Assembly: GCA_002407675.1 (NCBI GenBank)
Contig: DHNW01000027.1
Span: 101,121-165,120, forward strand
Direction: 5' to 3'
DNA: 64,000 bases
Origin: Ruminococcaceae bacterium UBA5406
GTDB lineage: Bacteria; Bacillota; Clostridia; Oscillospirales; Acutalibacteraceae
Below are positions 33,480 to 43,160 of this stretch, piece after piece (positions within the stretch are counted from its first letter, which is position 1; each line of letters begins with the position of its first letter). A model generated the notes under the pieces. It had not been told where the DNA came from and did not search any database. It worked only from the letters and a program-made list of their open reading frames with translations. Made by a program: the position numbers and the translations under genes.

Positions 33480-34172
33480 ATGAATTATTCCGCAGATGTG
33501 GAAAAAATGTGTGTTGTGGCAAAAGGCCCGAAACACGGTCCGGCGCCAATTCCGGAAGAAGGCAAATGGGTAAAAGCCTATGATATAAAGGATATTTCCG
33601 GCCTGACCCACGGGGTAGGCTGGTGCGCCCCCCAGCAAGGGGCCTGCAAATTAACCTTGAACATCAAAGAAGGCGTGGTGCAGGAAGCACTGGTGGAGAC
33701 CCTCGGCTGCTCCGGCATGACGCATTCGGCAGCAATGGCCGCGGAGATCCTGCCAGGCAAGACGATCCTTGAATGCCTGAATACCGACCTTGTTTGCGAC
33801 GCGATCAACGTTGCTATGAGGGAGCTGTTTAAGCAGATCGTTTACGGTCGCAGCCAGACTGCATTTTCAGAGGGCGGCCTGCCCATCGGTGCGGGGCTGG
33901 AAGACCTGGGCAAGGGACTGCGTTCACAGATCGGCACCATGTACAGTACAAATGCCAAGGGTGTGCGCTACCTTGAAATGACCGAAGGCTACGTGCTGAA
34001 ACTTGCGCTGGACGAAAACAGCGAAGTAATCGGCTACCAGTTCGTCAAGCTGGGGAAGATGATGGAAGATATCCGCCACGGTATGAGCCCGGACGAAGCG
34101 TACAAAAAGAATATTGGCCAATATGGACGGTTTGACAACGCGGCGAAATACATTGATCCGCGGGAAGAATAA
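33480..34172 (+). CDS. Iron-sulfur cluster assembly scaffold-like protein (NifU-N related)
   Basis: The 230-residue protein contains a NifU/IscU-like domain: a conserved Cys in VETLGCSGMTHSAAMAAEILPGK (Cys77) and a later LNTDLVCDAINVA Cys (106), with Cys49 and Cys56 in GWCAPQQGACKLTLNI. It starts at ATG 33480 after GAAAGGAG and is followed in 23 nt by a GGGtGRT protein gene. This pair recurs in Clostridia, but the target of the scaffold is unknown. The standard Suf/Isc partners are not adjacent. Confidence 0.8.
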   Translation: MNYSADVEKMCVVAKGPKHGPAPIPEEGKWVKAYDIKDISGLTHGVGWCAPQQGACKLTLNIKEGVVQEALVETLGCSGMTHSAAMAAEILPGKTILECLNTDLVCDAINVAMRELFKQIVYGRSQTAFSEGGLPIGAGLEDLGKGLRSQIGTMYSTNAKGVRYLEMTEGYVLKLALDENSEVIGYQFVKLGKMMEDIRHGMSPDEAYKKNIGQYGRFDNAAKYIDPREE

Positions 34173-34195
34173 GGCTATCAAGGAGGACATGCAAA

Positions 34196-35203
34196 ATGGC
34201 TAACGATGTCACGTTTGAAGGTAAAGAAAGAAGAATGGCCAAAATCGAGAAGTGCCTTGCCGAGTACGGCCTTGGCAGCCTGGAAGACGCCCGCAGCCTC
34301 TGCCTTTCCAAAGGGGTAGATGTCGAAAAGATCGTGAAGGGCGTTCAGCCCATTGCGTTCGACAATGCGGTCTGGGCTTACACACTCGGCTGCGCCATCG
34401 GCCTGAAAACCGGCGTGAAAACCGCCGTAGAAGCGGCTGAAAAAATCGGCGTAGGGCTGGAAGCGTTCACGGTTCCCGGCTCCGTTGCAGAGCAGCGCAA
34501 AGTCGGTTTGGGCCACGGCAACCTTGGGGCAAGGCTTTTAAGCGAAGATACAAAGTGCTTCTGCTTCCTCGCCGGGCACGAATCTTTTGCTGCCGCTGAA
34601 GGGGCCATTGGAATCGCACGCTCTGCTAACTCGGCGCGCAAAGAGCCGCTGCGGGTCATTTTAAACGGCCTGGGAAAGGATGCGGCTTACATTATTTCAC
34701 GGATCAACGGCTTTACGTATGTAAAAACGAAGTTCGATTATTTTGCAGACAAACTCAGCATTGTGGAAACCCGTGCGTTCTCAGAAGGCGAACGCGCTGC
34801 AGTAAAATGCTACGGCGCCGACGATGTGCGCGAGGGTGTGGCCATTATGCAGCATGAGGGCGTGGATGTTTCCATTACGGGCAATTCCACCAACCCGGTC
34901 CGGTTCCAGCATCTGGTGGCCGGCACCTACAAAAAATGGACCATTGAAAACGGCAAGAAATATTTCTCCGTGGCAAGCGGCGGCGGCACAGGCCGCACCC
35001 TTCACCCGGACAACATGGGCGCAGGCCCCGCTTCTTACGGCCTGACGGATTCCATGGGGCGCATGCACAGTGACGCGCAGTTCGCGGGATCCTCCTCCGT
35101 TCCGGCGCACGTGGAGATGATGGGCCTGATCGGCATGGGCAACAATCCGATGGTTGGGGCTACAGTTGCCTGCGCAGTTGCAGTGCAGAAAGCTCTGAAT
35201 TAA
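34196..35203 (+). CDS. GGGtGRT family protein
   Basis: The 335-residue protein carries the family-naming motif GGGTGRTLHPDNMGAGPASYGL (starting near residue 262), and glycine-rich GHGNLGARLLSEDTKCFCFLAGHESFAAAEG earlier. The family has no assigned activity. It is co-transcribed with the NifU-like gene upstream (AGGAGG site, ATG 34196), suggesting a joint role, perhaps Fe-S or thiol chemistry. No membrane segment or signal peptide. Confidence 0.85.
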   Translation: MANDVTFEGKERRMAKIEKCLAEYGLGSLEDARSLCLSKGVDVEKIVKGVQPIAFDNAVWAYTLGCAIGLKTGVKTAVEAAEKIGVGLEAFTVPGSVAEQRKVGLGHGNLGARLLSEDTKCFCFLAGHESFAAAEGAIGIARSANSARKEPLRVILNGLGKDAAYIISRINGFTYVKTKFDYFADKLSIVETRAFSEGERAAVKCYGADDVREGVAIMQHEGVDVSITGNSTNPVRFQHLVAGTYKKWTIENGKKYFSVASGGGTGRTLHPDNMGAGPASYGLTDSMGRMHSDAQFAGSSSVPAHVEMMGLIGMGNNPMVGATVACAVAVQKALN

Positions 35204-35238
35204 CAAGTCTTTTTCCGGAAAATACAGTTTTGTAACAA

Positions 35239-35267
35239 GGTATGACAGTTTTGTCATACCCTTATTT
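35239..35267 (+). terminator. Probable terminator after the GGGtGRT gene
   Basis: 9-bp stem (35239-35247 with 35252-35260) then CTTATTTTCC. AT-rich and short, so moderate support. Confidence 0.5.
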
Positions 35268-35368
35268 TCCACTTTCCCGTAAAGACTTTTCATAGTATAA
35301 TAAGTAGGAGAGGCAGGCGGCAATCCTGTTTTTATCATTTTAATTTTCAGCTTTGAGGTGCTTATTTG

Positions 35369-36256
35369 GTGAATTACAGAAAAAGACGGAGGAGAGATTG
35401 GCTGTTTGGAAAAGCCGCCGTGTGTGTTTGTTTGGCGCTGGGGACTGTTGTCGCCATGAATCTGTTTTTCGGCAGTTTTGGATCCGGCGGCTCTGTTTCG
35501 GTTCCCCCGGCCAGCCACGCGGATTCTTCCGGTGGGGCTTTTTCCCCGTCTTCTCCGAACAGTTCCCGCCCGACAATTTCTTCTGAGAAATCCTCAGCAA
35601 AACCGGCGGTGTCTTCTTCCACGGTTTCCTCCGTGCAGTCCGCCGCAGAGTCCGGCAAAGAACCGGAAACAGAAAATGAAAAACCGGAAAGCTGGTTTGA
35701 TGACGCTGCGTTTGTCGGCAACAGCCGCACAGAGGGCCTGCGGGATTACGACGGGCTGGGCGACGCTTCCTATTTTGCTTCAAAGGGTCTGATGGTCAAT
35801 ACCGTCTATACGGAACGGACCATTCGGGAGAACGGAAAGAAAATGACAGTCATGCAGGCGCTCCAGAAGAAAAAATTCAAAAAAGTTTACTTGATGTTCG
35901 GCGTAAACGAACTGGGCTGGAGTACGTTCCATATCTTTGTGGACGATTACGGAAAGATTGTGGATGACATCCGGGAATACCAGCCCGGAGTAAAAATCTA
36001 TTTGCAGGCGATCCTTCCGGTCACAGCGAAGAAGTCGGATTCCAGCCAAGTATATACCAATTCCAAAATAGCGTCTTATAACAAGGCAATTCAAAAACTT
36101 GCCAAAGAAAAAAAGGCAACCTACTTAGCAGTGAATGAAGCCGTTGCAGATTCCACGGGCGCGCTGCCCGCAGAAGCAACGGTGGACGGTGTGCATTTAA
36201 ACTGGGAATACTGCGGGAAATGGTGCAAATACTTGAGAACACACACAAATTCATAA
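35369..36256 (+). CDS. Membrane-anchored SGNH/GDSL-type hydrolase
   Basis: The 295-residue protein has a basic N-terminus and one membrane anchor (about residues 14-36), a Ser/Pro-rich linker (~40-105) and an extracellular SGNH domain. Block I FVGNSRTEGL carries the nucleophile Ser, block III is GVNELGW and block V is DGVHLNWEY with the Asp-His pair. Such proteins often deacetylate cell-surface polymers; the substrate is unknown. GTG 35369 is chosen over the adjacent TTG 35366; both are possible. A DUF4358 lipoprotein follows in 30 nt, an association seen often in Clostridia. Confidence 0.82.
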   Translation: MNYRKRRRRDWLFGKAAVCVCLALGTVVAMNLFFGSFGSGGSVSVPPASHADSSGGAFSPSSPNSSRPTISSEKSSAKPAVSSSTVSSVQSAAESGKEPETENEKPESWFDDAAFVGNSRTEGLRDYDGLGDASYFASKGLMVNTVYTERTIRENGKKMTVMQALQKKKFKKVYLMFGVNELGWSTFHIFVDDYGKIVDDIREYQPGVKIYLQAILPVTAKKSDSSQVYTNSKIASYNKAIQKLAKEKKATYLAVNEAVADSTGALPAEATVDGVHLNWEYCGKWCKYLRTHTNS

Positions 36257-36286
36257 ACGAATTCAAAAAAGGGGAATACATTCAAA

Positions 36287-36754
36287 ATGAAAATGCGGGT
36301 TGCATGTTTGGCTGCCGTGATGCTTTTGCTGTTTTCAGCAGGCTGCGCGAAACAGAGCGGCAAGGTTACGGCAGACGCCGGGACTATTGCGGATGAAATT
36401 GTGGAGAATGAAAAATTCGTCGACCAAATGTCTGCCATTGACCAGAAGACAGCCGTAAAAATCTACGGCCTGAAAAGTGAGGACGTCGCAGAGGCAAAAG
36501 TGTATGAGAGCACAAGCGCAACGGCAGAGGAAGTTGCAGTCTTTGAAGCCAAGGGCAAGGATGCGGCGGATCGGATAAAAAAAGCCGCGGATACGCGGAT
36601 AGACGACCAAAAAACGGCTTATGAGGGATATCAGCCGAAAGAGATGAAAAAGCTCGAAACACCGCTGCTGGTACAGGATGGGAACTATGTTGTCCTGGTG
36701 GTGGCCGACGATACGTCAGCAGCCAAAAAAGTAACCGACAAATATCTGAAATAG
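36287..36754 (+). CDS. DUF4358 lipoprotein
   Basis: The 155-residue protein has a lipoprotein signal (LLLFSAGC, lipidated Cys20) and a DUF4358-type domain: EIVENEKFVDQMSAIDQKTAVKIYGL and a C-terminal NYVVLVVADDTSAAKKVTDKYL. The family is unassigned but regularly adjoins surface acyltransferase or SGNH genes, as here. Start ATG 36287. Confidence 0.8.
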   Translation: MKMRVACLAAVMLLLFSAGCAKQSGKVTADAGTIADEIVENEKFVDQMSAIDQKTAVKIYGLKSEDVAEAKVYESTSATAEEVAVFEAKGKDAADRIKKAADTRIDDQKTAYEGYQPKEMKKLETPLLVQDGNYVVLVVADDTSAAKKVTDKYLK

Positions 36755-36883
36755 GGCTTTGGGGATGCTGCATTCCGGAGAATGCTTTCTTCATAATTTA
36801 GAACCCCACACCAACCCGTCAGACTGAAAGGCTGCCGAGGAGACAACAGCTGTGCAGCCGGATAAAACATAGGAGGAGCAATT

Positions 36884-38824
36884 ATGATACAAAAGAATTC
36901 GGTCTCTGTTCCACTGAAAAAGGTTGCGGTACGGGATAAATTTTTCACCCCTGTTCAAAATACTGTGATTCAGGTTACAATTCCGTATCAGGAACAGGTC
37001 TTGGACGACCGGATTCCCGGCATTGAAAAAAGCCATGCGTTTGAGAATTTTCGGATTGCAGCAGGAGAATCCAAAGGAAAATTTTACGGGGCTGTTTTTC
37101 AGGACAGCGACGTGGGCAAATGGATTGAAGCGGCTTCCTATTCGCTGACGATCCGCCCCGATCCGGCGCTGGAAGCCAGAGTGGACCGCATGATTGATAC
37201 GATCGGGAAAGCCCAGCTTGACGACGGATACCTGGATACCTACTTTATTCTGGAACATCCGGAGCGCCGCTGGCAGAATCTGCAGGAATCGCATGAGCTT
37301 TACTGCCAGGGTCACATGATTGAGGCAGGCGTAAGCTACTGGCAGGCTACGGGCAAGCGTAAGCTCCTGGACATCTCCTGCCGGATTGCAGACGGAATCG
37401 ACCGGCGCTTCGGTCCGGGAAAAACACGCGGAATCCCCGGACATCCGGAAATCGAGCTCGCTCTGATGCGTCTTTACAGGGCTACCGGGGAAATCCGTTA
37501 CCGCAGTTTGGCTAAGTATTTTATCGATGAGCGGGGCACAAAGCCCGATTATTTTCAGCAGGAGGCGGATTCCCGCACCTGGTGCCAATACGGAGGCAAA
37601 CCGGCGGCTCCCTGGCCGGCCTACATGCAGGACCACCTGCCGGTCCGGCAGCAGAGTACGGCGGAAGGGCACAGTGTGCGCTGCCTGTACCTCTTTACAG
37701 CCGCGGCGGATCTCGCCGCCGAAACTCACGATGAAGACCTGTACCGGGCATGCCGGGCGGTCTGGGAGAACATTGCGAAGAAGCGCATGTATCTGACGGG
37801 AGGTGTGGGAAGCACCTGCCACGGGGAAGCGTTCACTATCGACTACGATCTGCCCAATGATACGGTTTATGCCGAAACATGCGCATCCATTGCCCTGTGT
37901 TTTTTTACGCGCCGTCTTCTGGAAATTGAGGCCGACGGCCGCTACACGGATGTGATGGAACGCGCGCTCTACAATGGTGTCCTGAGCGGAATGCAATTGG
38001 ACGGAAAACGGTTCTTTTATGTCAATCCGCTGGAAGTGGTCAACGGGGTTTCAGGCGAACTGGAAGATTTTAAACATGTGTGCAAACGCCGCCCCCAGTG
38101 GTATGCCTGTGCCTGCTGTCCCCCCAACCTGACGCGGTTTCTTACATCCATCGGCCGCTATGCATGGTCCTGCTCTGAAAAGTCCCGCACGGTTTACAGC
38201 CACCTTTATCTTGGCGGAAGTGCCGAATTCGACCTGGGAGGAGCAGTGGAGATTGCCCTTGCCGGGAATTACCCATGGGATGGGGAAATTTCCTACCGTG
38301 TCCGCACGCAGCATCCCGGAATGAATTTTACACTGGCCGTCCGGATTCCCGGGTGGTGCCGGAACGCCCGTCTTTCAGTGAACGGAACCGAAGTATCCCT
38401 TCCGTTTGCGGTAAAAAACGGTTACGCTTATTTGAACCGGGACTGGAATTCGGGAGACACCGTTCGGCTTTCTCTTCCTATGGCGGTGCGGCGCGTCTAT
38501 GCCAACCCAATGGTCCGGGAAGATATCGGAAGAGTGGCGTTGATGCGGGGGCCGCTGGTGTACTGCGCGGAACAGTGCGACAACGGGGATCACCTCCACC
38601 GGCTGAGGCTCCCGGATGGCGCCGCCCTGAAAGCCCTGCCGTTCCAGCCGGACCTTCTCGGCGGGATTGTGCCGATCCAGGCGGACGGAGCCCGCTTTTC
38701 GGGCGGGGATGCGCTGTATACCGACGAGCCGCCCTGGGAAATCCCGCAAAAAATTTTCGCGGTGCCGTATTATGCGTGGGGGAACCGCGATCCGGGAGAG
38801 ATGCGCGTCTGGCTTTCCCGCTGA
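36884..38824 (+). CDS. Glycoside hydrolase family 127 (beta-L-arabinofuranosidase-type)
   Basis: The 646-residue cytoplasmic protein (no signal) is a GH127/DUF1680 enzyme. Residues of the Zn-cysteine catalytic centre known from HypBA1 are conserved at a constant offset of about seven: Glu315 (HGEAF), Glu331 and Cys333 (YAETC), and Cys411-Cys412 (CACCPPN). It probably removes beta-L-arabinofuranose from imported oligosaccharides. AGGAGGAG precedes ATG 36884. The neighbouring AraC regulator and sugar ABC genes suggest a linked uptake pathway. Confidence 0.93.
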   Translation: MIQKNSVSVPLKKVAVRDKFFTPVQNTVIQVTIPYQEQVLDDRIPGIEKSHAFENFRIAAGESKGKFYGAVFQDSDVGKWIEAASYSLTIRPDPALEARVDRMIDTIGKAQLDDGYLDTYFILEHPERRWQNLQESHELYCQGHMIEAGVSYWQATGKRKLLDISCRIADGIDRRFGPGKTRGIPGHPEIELALMRLYRATGEIRYRSLAKYFIDERGTKPDYFQQEADSRTWCQYGGKPAAPWPAYMQDHLPVRQQSTAEGHSVRCLYLFTAAADLAAETHDEDLYRACRAVWENIAKKRMYLTGGVGSTCHGEAFTIDYDLPNDTVYAETCASIALCFFTRRLLEIEADGRYTDVMERALYNGVLSGMQLDGKRFFYVNPLEVVNGVSGELEDFKHVCKRRPQWYACACCPPNLTRFLTSIGRYAWSCSEKSRTVYSHLYLGGSAEFDLGGAVEIALAGNYPWDGEISYRVRTQHPGMNFTLAVRIPGWCRNARLSVNGTEVSLPFAVKNGYAYLNRDWNSGDTVRLSLPMAVRRVYANPMVREDIGRVALMRGPLVYCAEQCDNGDHLHRLRLPDGAALKALPFQPDLLGGIVPIQADGARFSGGDALYTDEPPWEIPQKIFAVPYYAWGNRDPGEMRVWLSR

Positions 38825-38882
38825 AGAACCTGTACACGCAGAGGCATTTACCTGGCATTTTAATATGGCTAGTACAAAGCCA

Positions 38883-38918
38883 AGGGGCTTCCGATTTTTA
38901 TCGGAAGCCCCTGCTTTT
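38883..38918 (+). terminator. Terminator of the GH127 gene
   Basis: 12-bp stem (38883-38894 with 38901-38912), then GCTTTTGCG. Strong hairpin, short U-tract. Confidence 0.7.
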
Positions 38919-38934
38919 GCGTCTTGCTGGATTG

Positions 38935-39283
38935 GTTTAGCTTGATATAGTTTTAAATAATAACCCGTATTTTTCGAGCCGCGGGCAATTTCCGTTTTCA
39001 ACTTCTCCTCCACATTGCCGATCACACTGTTTTGTCTGCTTTTCTGAAGTTCAATTCCATTCATGTGCGCTTCTGTTTCCTTTTCATTATCACCGATGGC
39101 TAATCTAAAACCAAGATAAGACGAATGCGGATTTTGGTTATGAAGCAACTCATGCAGCATGTCATGATACTGATCATAAGACATACTTTAAACATTGTAC
39201 TTTGAAAAAACCTGCTCCGGAGTAAAATTGTAAGTATCTGTTTTGCCCGGTTTAAAATCAGCCATATATGTTTTTTCGCTCAT
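38935..39283 (-). pseudogene. Remnant of a small unidentified gene
   Basis: On the minus strand, ATG 39283 opens MSEKTYMADFKPGKTDTYNF... and continues in one frame into SYDQYHDMLHELLHN..., NVEEKLKTEIARGSKNTGYYL, but TAA at 39190-39188 interrupts it after 31 codons. Beyond ~38935 the frame runs into the GH127 terminator and then lies antisense to that gene, so the true end is unclear. No family is recognised. It may be two tiny genes instead, but a second start (39184) lacks a good ribosome site. Confidence 0.35.
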
Positions 39284-39557
39284 AAAACATGAAGGGCCAA
39301 ATGTAATCTGCATTTATAAAAATTCTTTCAAATATTCAGTCTTCATTAATTTATAGTTATGGGATGGTGTAAACACAAGTAGATTGTAAAAAGATTCTCT
39401 GTTAAATGTTTCCTTTATAAGAATATCATTTTTATTCCTTGATGTCGATATAAAAATAATAATTCTTTATACGCTACACAGAATCAAAGAGAAAAGTCCG
39501 GATTAATGGGTGAATCATAAGAGCCGGATCTGCGCGCAGGGAGGCATTAGTCCGGTT

Positions 39558-41912
39558 TTACTGCCGGGCGATGCCTCCTTTTTCACCTTTGGCAGAAAGG
39601 CTGCGGTATTCCGAAGGGGTGATCCCTTCGCGCATTTTAAACGCGCGGATAAAGGTATTGCGGCTGTTGAACCCTACGCAGCCGGCAATCTCGCTGATAC
39701 TCTGTTTCCGGTCTTTCAGCAGTTCCTTGGATTTGGCGATCCGCAGATCGGTCAGGTATTTTTTAAAAGGTTCGTTCAAGGCATCCTTCAGCAGCTTCGA
39801 CATATATTTGACGGAAATATGGTATTTCTGTGCCAGCATTTCAAGGTAGATATCTTCGCTGTAATGGCTGTCAATATATTTCTTGATTTCAGACAGTGCC
39901 GGCCTGGAAATCCCTTTCTGCATGAGCGGAAGAATACGCCGGATCAGACGATCCAGATAAGCGGCGAGATCATTCGCCGACAGCCGGCGGAAGTCCCGGA
40001 TAAGATCCACAGAGCTTTCTCCCATCAAATCTTCCGCTTTGACGCCCTTGCTGCTGAGGGCTCTCACGCAGGTGTTGTAGATCTGGAGATACAGTTCCTT
40101 CAGACAGGATTCATCCAGACTGCCAATGCTGTTTTGTGCCAGAATGGACGAGATGAGCCGCCGGACTTCGTCTTTGTTTCCGGTCATCAGGTAATTGAAT
40201 AATTTATTTTCGTCGTCAATAGAGTAGACGTAGTGAATTGAATCCTTGAAGGGCCGGTACAGGATCACTCTTTCTGAATTAAAAGGCGAAAACAGAGAGC
40301 ACATTCGTTCGGCTTCCCGGAAACTCTGGTGTGCATTGCCAAATCCGCTTACAGGATTTCCCACTGCCGCGTAGACACTGAGGTACTTTTTGTCTACAGC
40401 AAGCAGGTTTACCAGCTGGTTCAGCGCTTTTAAGATGGGAGCGGCGGCGGACCCGTCCGGAGAATTAATTAAGACGCAGGACTTGTATTTTTCCAGCGGA
40501 AGCAAGTAGCACTGGCAGCCGGAGTCCAGAAGATTGATAAAGACAGCCGGGATCGTTTTAACGATTTCCGCAATCTGGTTGTTGGTGAAGGTTTCAAAAA
40601 AGACATCCTGACAGTCGATCCAGATAAGGACCGCCGTAAAGCAGCTGTATTTAAAGGAGATGTTGAATTTGGACAGAGGGCTGTCCTCTCCGCTTTCTGC
40701 GCTGATATCTCCCCTGGCCACACGAATAAGATACTGTTCGCAGGCGTAGGGGATGGTTTCGGCCAGCTGTTTGCTTAAAACCTGGTTGCTGTTCAGAGTG
40801 CTTGTAATCTGCCGGTTTAAATATTCAAATTCATCGCAGCCGGGGGAAGCGCGCTTTTTATTAAAGAGCAGCATCAGCTTCCCGATAGGGCTGTAGAGCT
40901 TTTTGGAAGTGAAGTACGAATAGATCAATCCGGCTGCCAGGCAGAATGCCATAAATACCTGCGAAGCTGTGCGCAGGGGAAACGTGTCATTTTCAATGTC
41001 CCGGTAGGGCACCAGAGCGACAAATTTGAACCCATCCAGAAAATCCAATTTCGGGGCGTAATAAACCGTCAGGTATTTTTCACCGCCGATGGTTACGCCG
41101 GAAGTATCTGCCCCGTTGGCCGGATGACTTATTTCGGGAGAGAGATCCTGCAGGGATTCTACGGGCCGGCTTTTGGTAGAAGAAATCAGCCGGTTATCGG
41201 CATCAAAAATATACAGTTCACTGTTGGGCGTCACCTTGCCGGCCTTGAGGACTTCAGCAATCTTCTTTTCGTCGACATTGATGACGAGGAGATTGCTGGA
41301 TCGGTTCAGCCCAATTCCGTATTCCAGAATGGGGATAATCGACTTGTTTGTGTTGCTGAATTTGTCTTTTACCGGCGTTGTGGCGAGGATCCGGTAATTC
41401 AGCCCGCCCGGTTTTGACGTCAGCCAGAAAGTTTCTTTGTATTTCTGGTAGCTGAAGTAGGTTCCGAAAAAATCCTGGTAGGAGAAAAGGCCCTGTGTGC
41501 TGATGACGCAGGCATTCGATTTTTGGATAATAAAAGAAGAGTCAATCAGGTCTTTGGTGGATTTAAACGTGATCAGTGCCTGAATGGAATTGGACAGCTG
41601 GTACCGGTTTTTCGGACCGATGATCTCGCTGGAGTAGAAAACCTGTTTTAAATCCTGGGAATTGGAGAGCAGAATGGACGTTTCCACAATTTCCTTCATT
41701 TGGCTGTTGACGTAGCTGGAGATACCGCGCAGGGACTGCCGGTAGCTGTCTTTGGTCCGGTTCCCAAGGTAATGGAAGAAATATTCACTGTTAAAGAAAA
41801 AGGCAAGCAGAAGGAAAGCAACCGGCAGCAGGAAGCACACGAATATTTTCTGGTACAGGTGTTTCCCCGGTTTATGTAATAGTGTGGGAAGTTTGCGAAA
41901 AACTTTTTTCAA
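39558..41912 (-). CDS. Membrane-bound AraC-family regulator (YesN/LplR-type)
   Basis: The 784-residue protein has two membrane segments (about 20-42 and 305-325) enclosing an extracellular dCACHE-like sensor, a cytoplasmic linker, and a C-terminal AraC/XylS pair of helix-turn-helices (about 685-775, with SVKYMSKLLKDALNEPFKKYL and ISEIAGCVGFNSRNTFIRAFK). Such one-protein sensors regulate LplABC-type importers. It is divergent from exactly such genes, 324 bp away. The start is TTG 41912, with GGGGGC upstream. Confidence 0.88.
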   Translation of the reverse strand: MKKVFRKLPTLLHKPGKHLYQKIFVCFLLPVAFLLLAFFFNSEYFFHYLGNRTKDSYRQSLRGISSYVNSQMKEIVETSILLSNSQDLKQVFYSSEIIGPKNRYQLSNSIQALITFKSTKDLIDSSFIIQKSNACVISTQGLFSYQDFFGTYFSYQKYKETFWLTSKPGGLNYRILATTPVKDKFSNTNKSIIPILEYGIGLNRSSNLLVINVDEKKIAEVLKAGKVTPNSELYIFDADNRLISSTKSRPVESLQDLSPEISHPANGADTSGVTIGGEKYLTVYYAPKLDFLDGFKFVALVPYRDIENDTFPLRTASQVFMAFCLAAGLIYSYFTSKKLYSPIGKLMLLFNKKRASPGCDEFEYLNRQITSTLNSNQVLSKQLAETIPYACEQYLIRVARGDISAESGEDSPLSKFNISFKYSCFTAVLIWIDCQDVFFETFTNNQIAEIVKTIPAVFINLLDSGCQCYLLPLEKYKSCVLINSPDGSAAAPILKALNQLVNLLAVDKKYLSVYAAVGNPVSGFGNAHQSFREAERMCSLFSPFNSERVILYRPFKDSIHYVYSIDDENKLFNYLMTGNKDEVRRLISSILAQNSIGSLDESCLKELYLQIYNTCVRALSSKGVKAEDLMGESSVDLIRDFRRLSANDLAAYLDRLIRRILPLMQKGISRPALSEIKKYIDSHYSEDIYLEMLAQKYHISVKYMSKLLKDALNEPFKKYLTDLRIAKSKELLKDRKQSISEIAGCVGFNSRNTFIRAFKMREGITPSEYRSLSAKGEKGGIARQ

Positions 41913-41954
41913 CAGGAAAAGCCCCCATTCATTTATTTATTCAACTTCACTAAT

Positions 41955-41984
41955 TTTATATTATTTATTCTAGCACAATATCAA
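41955..41984 (-). promoter_or_regulatory. Candidate promoter of the AraC-type regulator gene
   Basis: TTGATA (41984-41979), 18-nt spacer, TATAAA (41960-41955), in an AT-rich stretch. The rest of the 41913-42236 intergenic region shows no clear plus-strand promoter or terminator; it presumably holds the activator site for the ABC genes. Confidence 0.4.
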
Positions 41985-42236
41985 ATTCTTTTTAAGTGAT
42001 ATTTTATAACCAAGTAACAAAATTCGCTTGACGCCCCGGATTTCCCCGCAGGCAGCAGGGAAAAGGCCGGGGCGGTTTATTTTTGCGTTCACCACAGGCG
42101 AAAAAGGTAACGCCCGGAAAAAACGGAACGAGATTGGAGACGATTTTTATAACCGCGTTCTCCTTTTAACCGTTTACAAACAGGGAGGGATCCTTTACAT
42201 TAAATATCAAATTATAAACAGGCAGGGTGATGCTCC

Positions 42237-43145
42237 TTGGCGGGGAAAATACGAAAGTCCTTAAAAAAATATTACCAGCTGTATCTGCTGCTGGCACTTC
42301 CGGTGATCTACTTTGTTCTCTTTAAGTATGTGCCGATGGCCGGAGTGGTTCTGGCATTCCGGAAATACCGGATGGGCGGTTCAATCTTCGGGGAAAAATG
42401 GGTTGGCTTTAAATACTTTCAAATGTTTTTAAACGACCCGGAATTCTGGAATGTCTTTAAAAATACGTTTGTCCTGAGCATCCTCAATTTTTTGATCGGT
42501 TTTCCGATTCCGATTATTTTTGCTTTGATGCTCAACGAAATCGGCAGCAGCTTTTTCAAAAGGTTTGTGCAGACCGTGTCGTATCTTCCAAAATTCTTTT
42601 CCAGCGTGGTCGTCGTGGGGATGATTCAGATTCTGCTTTCCCCGTCGTCCGGAATCGTCAATAAAATTATAGAGGCCAACGGCGGGCATTCCATTTATTT
42701 TTTAACGGAGGCCGCGTGGTTCCGCCCGATTTACATAGCGTCGGATATCTGGCAGTTTATGGGCTGGAATGCGATTATCTATATTGCCGCGCTGACCAGC
42801 GTGAATCCGGATCTGTACGAAGCGGCGGAAATTGACGGTGCGGGGCGCTGGAAACAGACGATCCATGTCACGCTGCCGGGTATTATGCCGACGATTGCCA
42901 TTACGCTGATTATGTCGGCGGGGTACATCCTGTCTCTTGGATTTGAGAAAATTCTTCTCCTGTACAGCCCGAGCATCTATGATGTGGCGGATGTCCTGCA
43001 GACGTACACCTACCGGCTGGGCATTGTGCAGAGCAACTACAGCTATACGACGGCGGTCGGGCTGTTCCAGTCGGTCATCAGCCTTGTACTGATCTGGGGC
43101 GTCAACAAATTCTCGAAAAATGTCCTTGACACAAGCCTTTGGTGA
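42237..43145 (+). CDS. Carbohydrate ABC transporter permease (LplB-type)
   Basis: The 302-residue inner-membrane permease has six predicted segments and the coupling motif EAAEIDGAGRWKQTIHVTLPGI (the EAA loop that contacts the ATPase). Its sequence is that of the LplB/YteP group (KYVPMAGVVLAFRKYR). The TTG at 42237 follows AGGG; no better start is in frame. It is the first gene of a permease-permease-binding protein operon without an ATPase, which is normally supplied by a shared MsmX-like protein. Confidence 0.92.
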   Translation: MAGKIRKSLKKYYQLYLLLALPVIYFVLFKYVPMAGVVLAFRKYRMGGSIFGEKWVGFKYFQMFLNDPEFWNVFKNTFVLSILNFLIGFPIPIIFALMLNEIGSSFFKRFVQTVSYLPKFFSSVVVVGMIQILLSPSSGIVNKIIEANGGHSIYFLTEAAWFRPIYIASDIWQFMGWNAIIYIAALTSVNPDLYEAAEIDGAGRWKQTIHVTLPGIMPTIAITLIMSAGYILSLGFEKILLLYSPSIYDVADVLQTYTYRLGIVQSNYSYTTAVGLFQSVISLVLIWGVNKFSKNVLDTSLW

Positions 43146-43160
43146 ACAGGAGGGGAAAAT

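Noticed and set aside
36791..37996. 401-codon open frame antisense to the GH127 gene
   Set aside because: Lies opposite a protein with a complete catalytic centre and has no family features.
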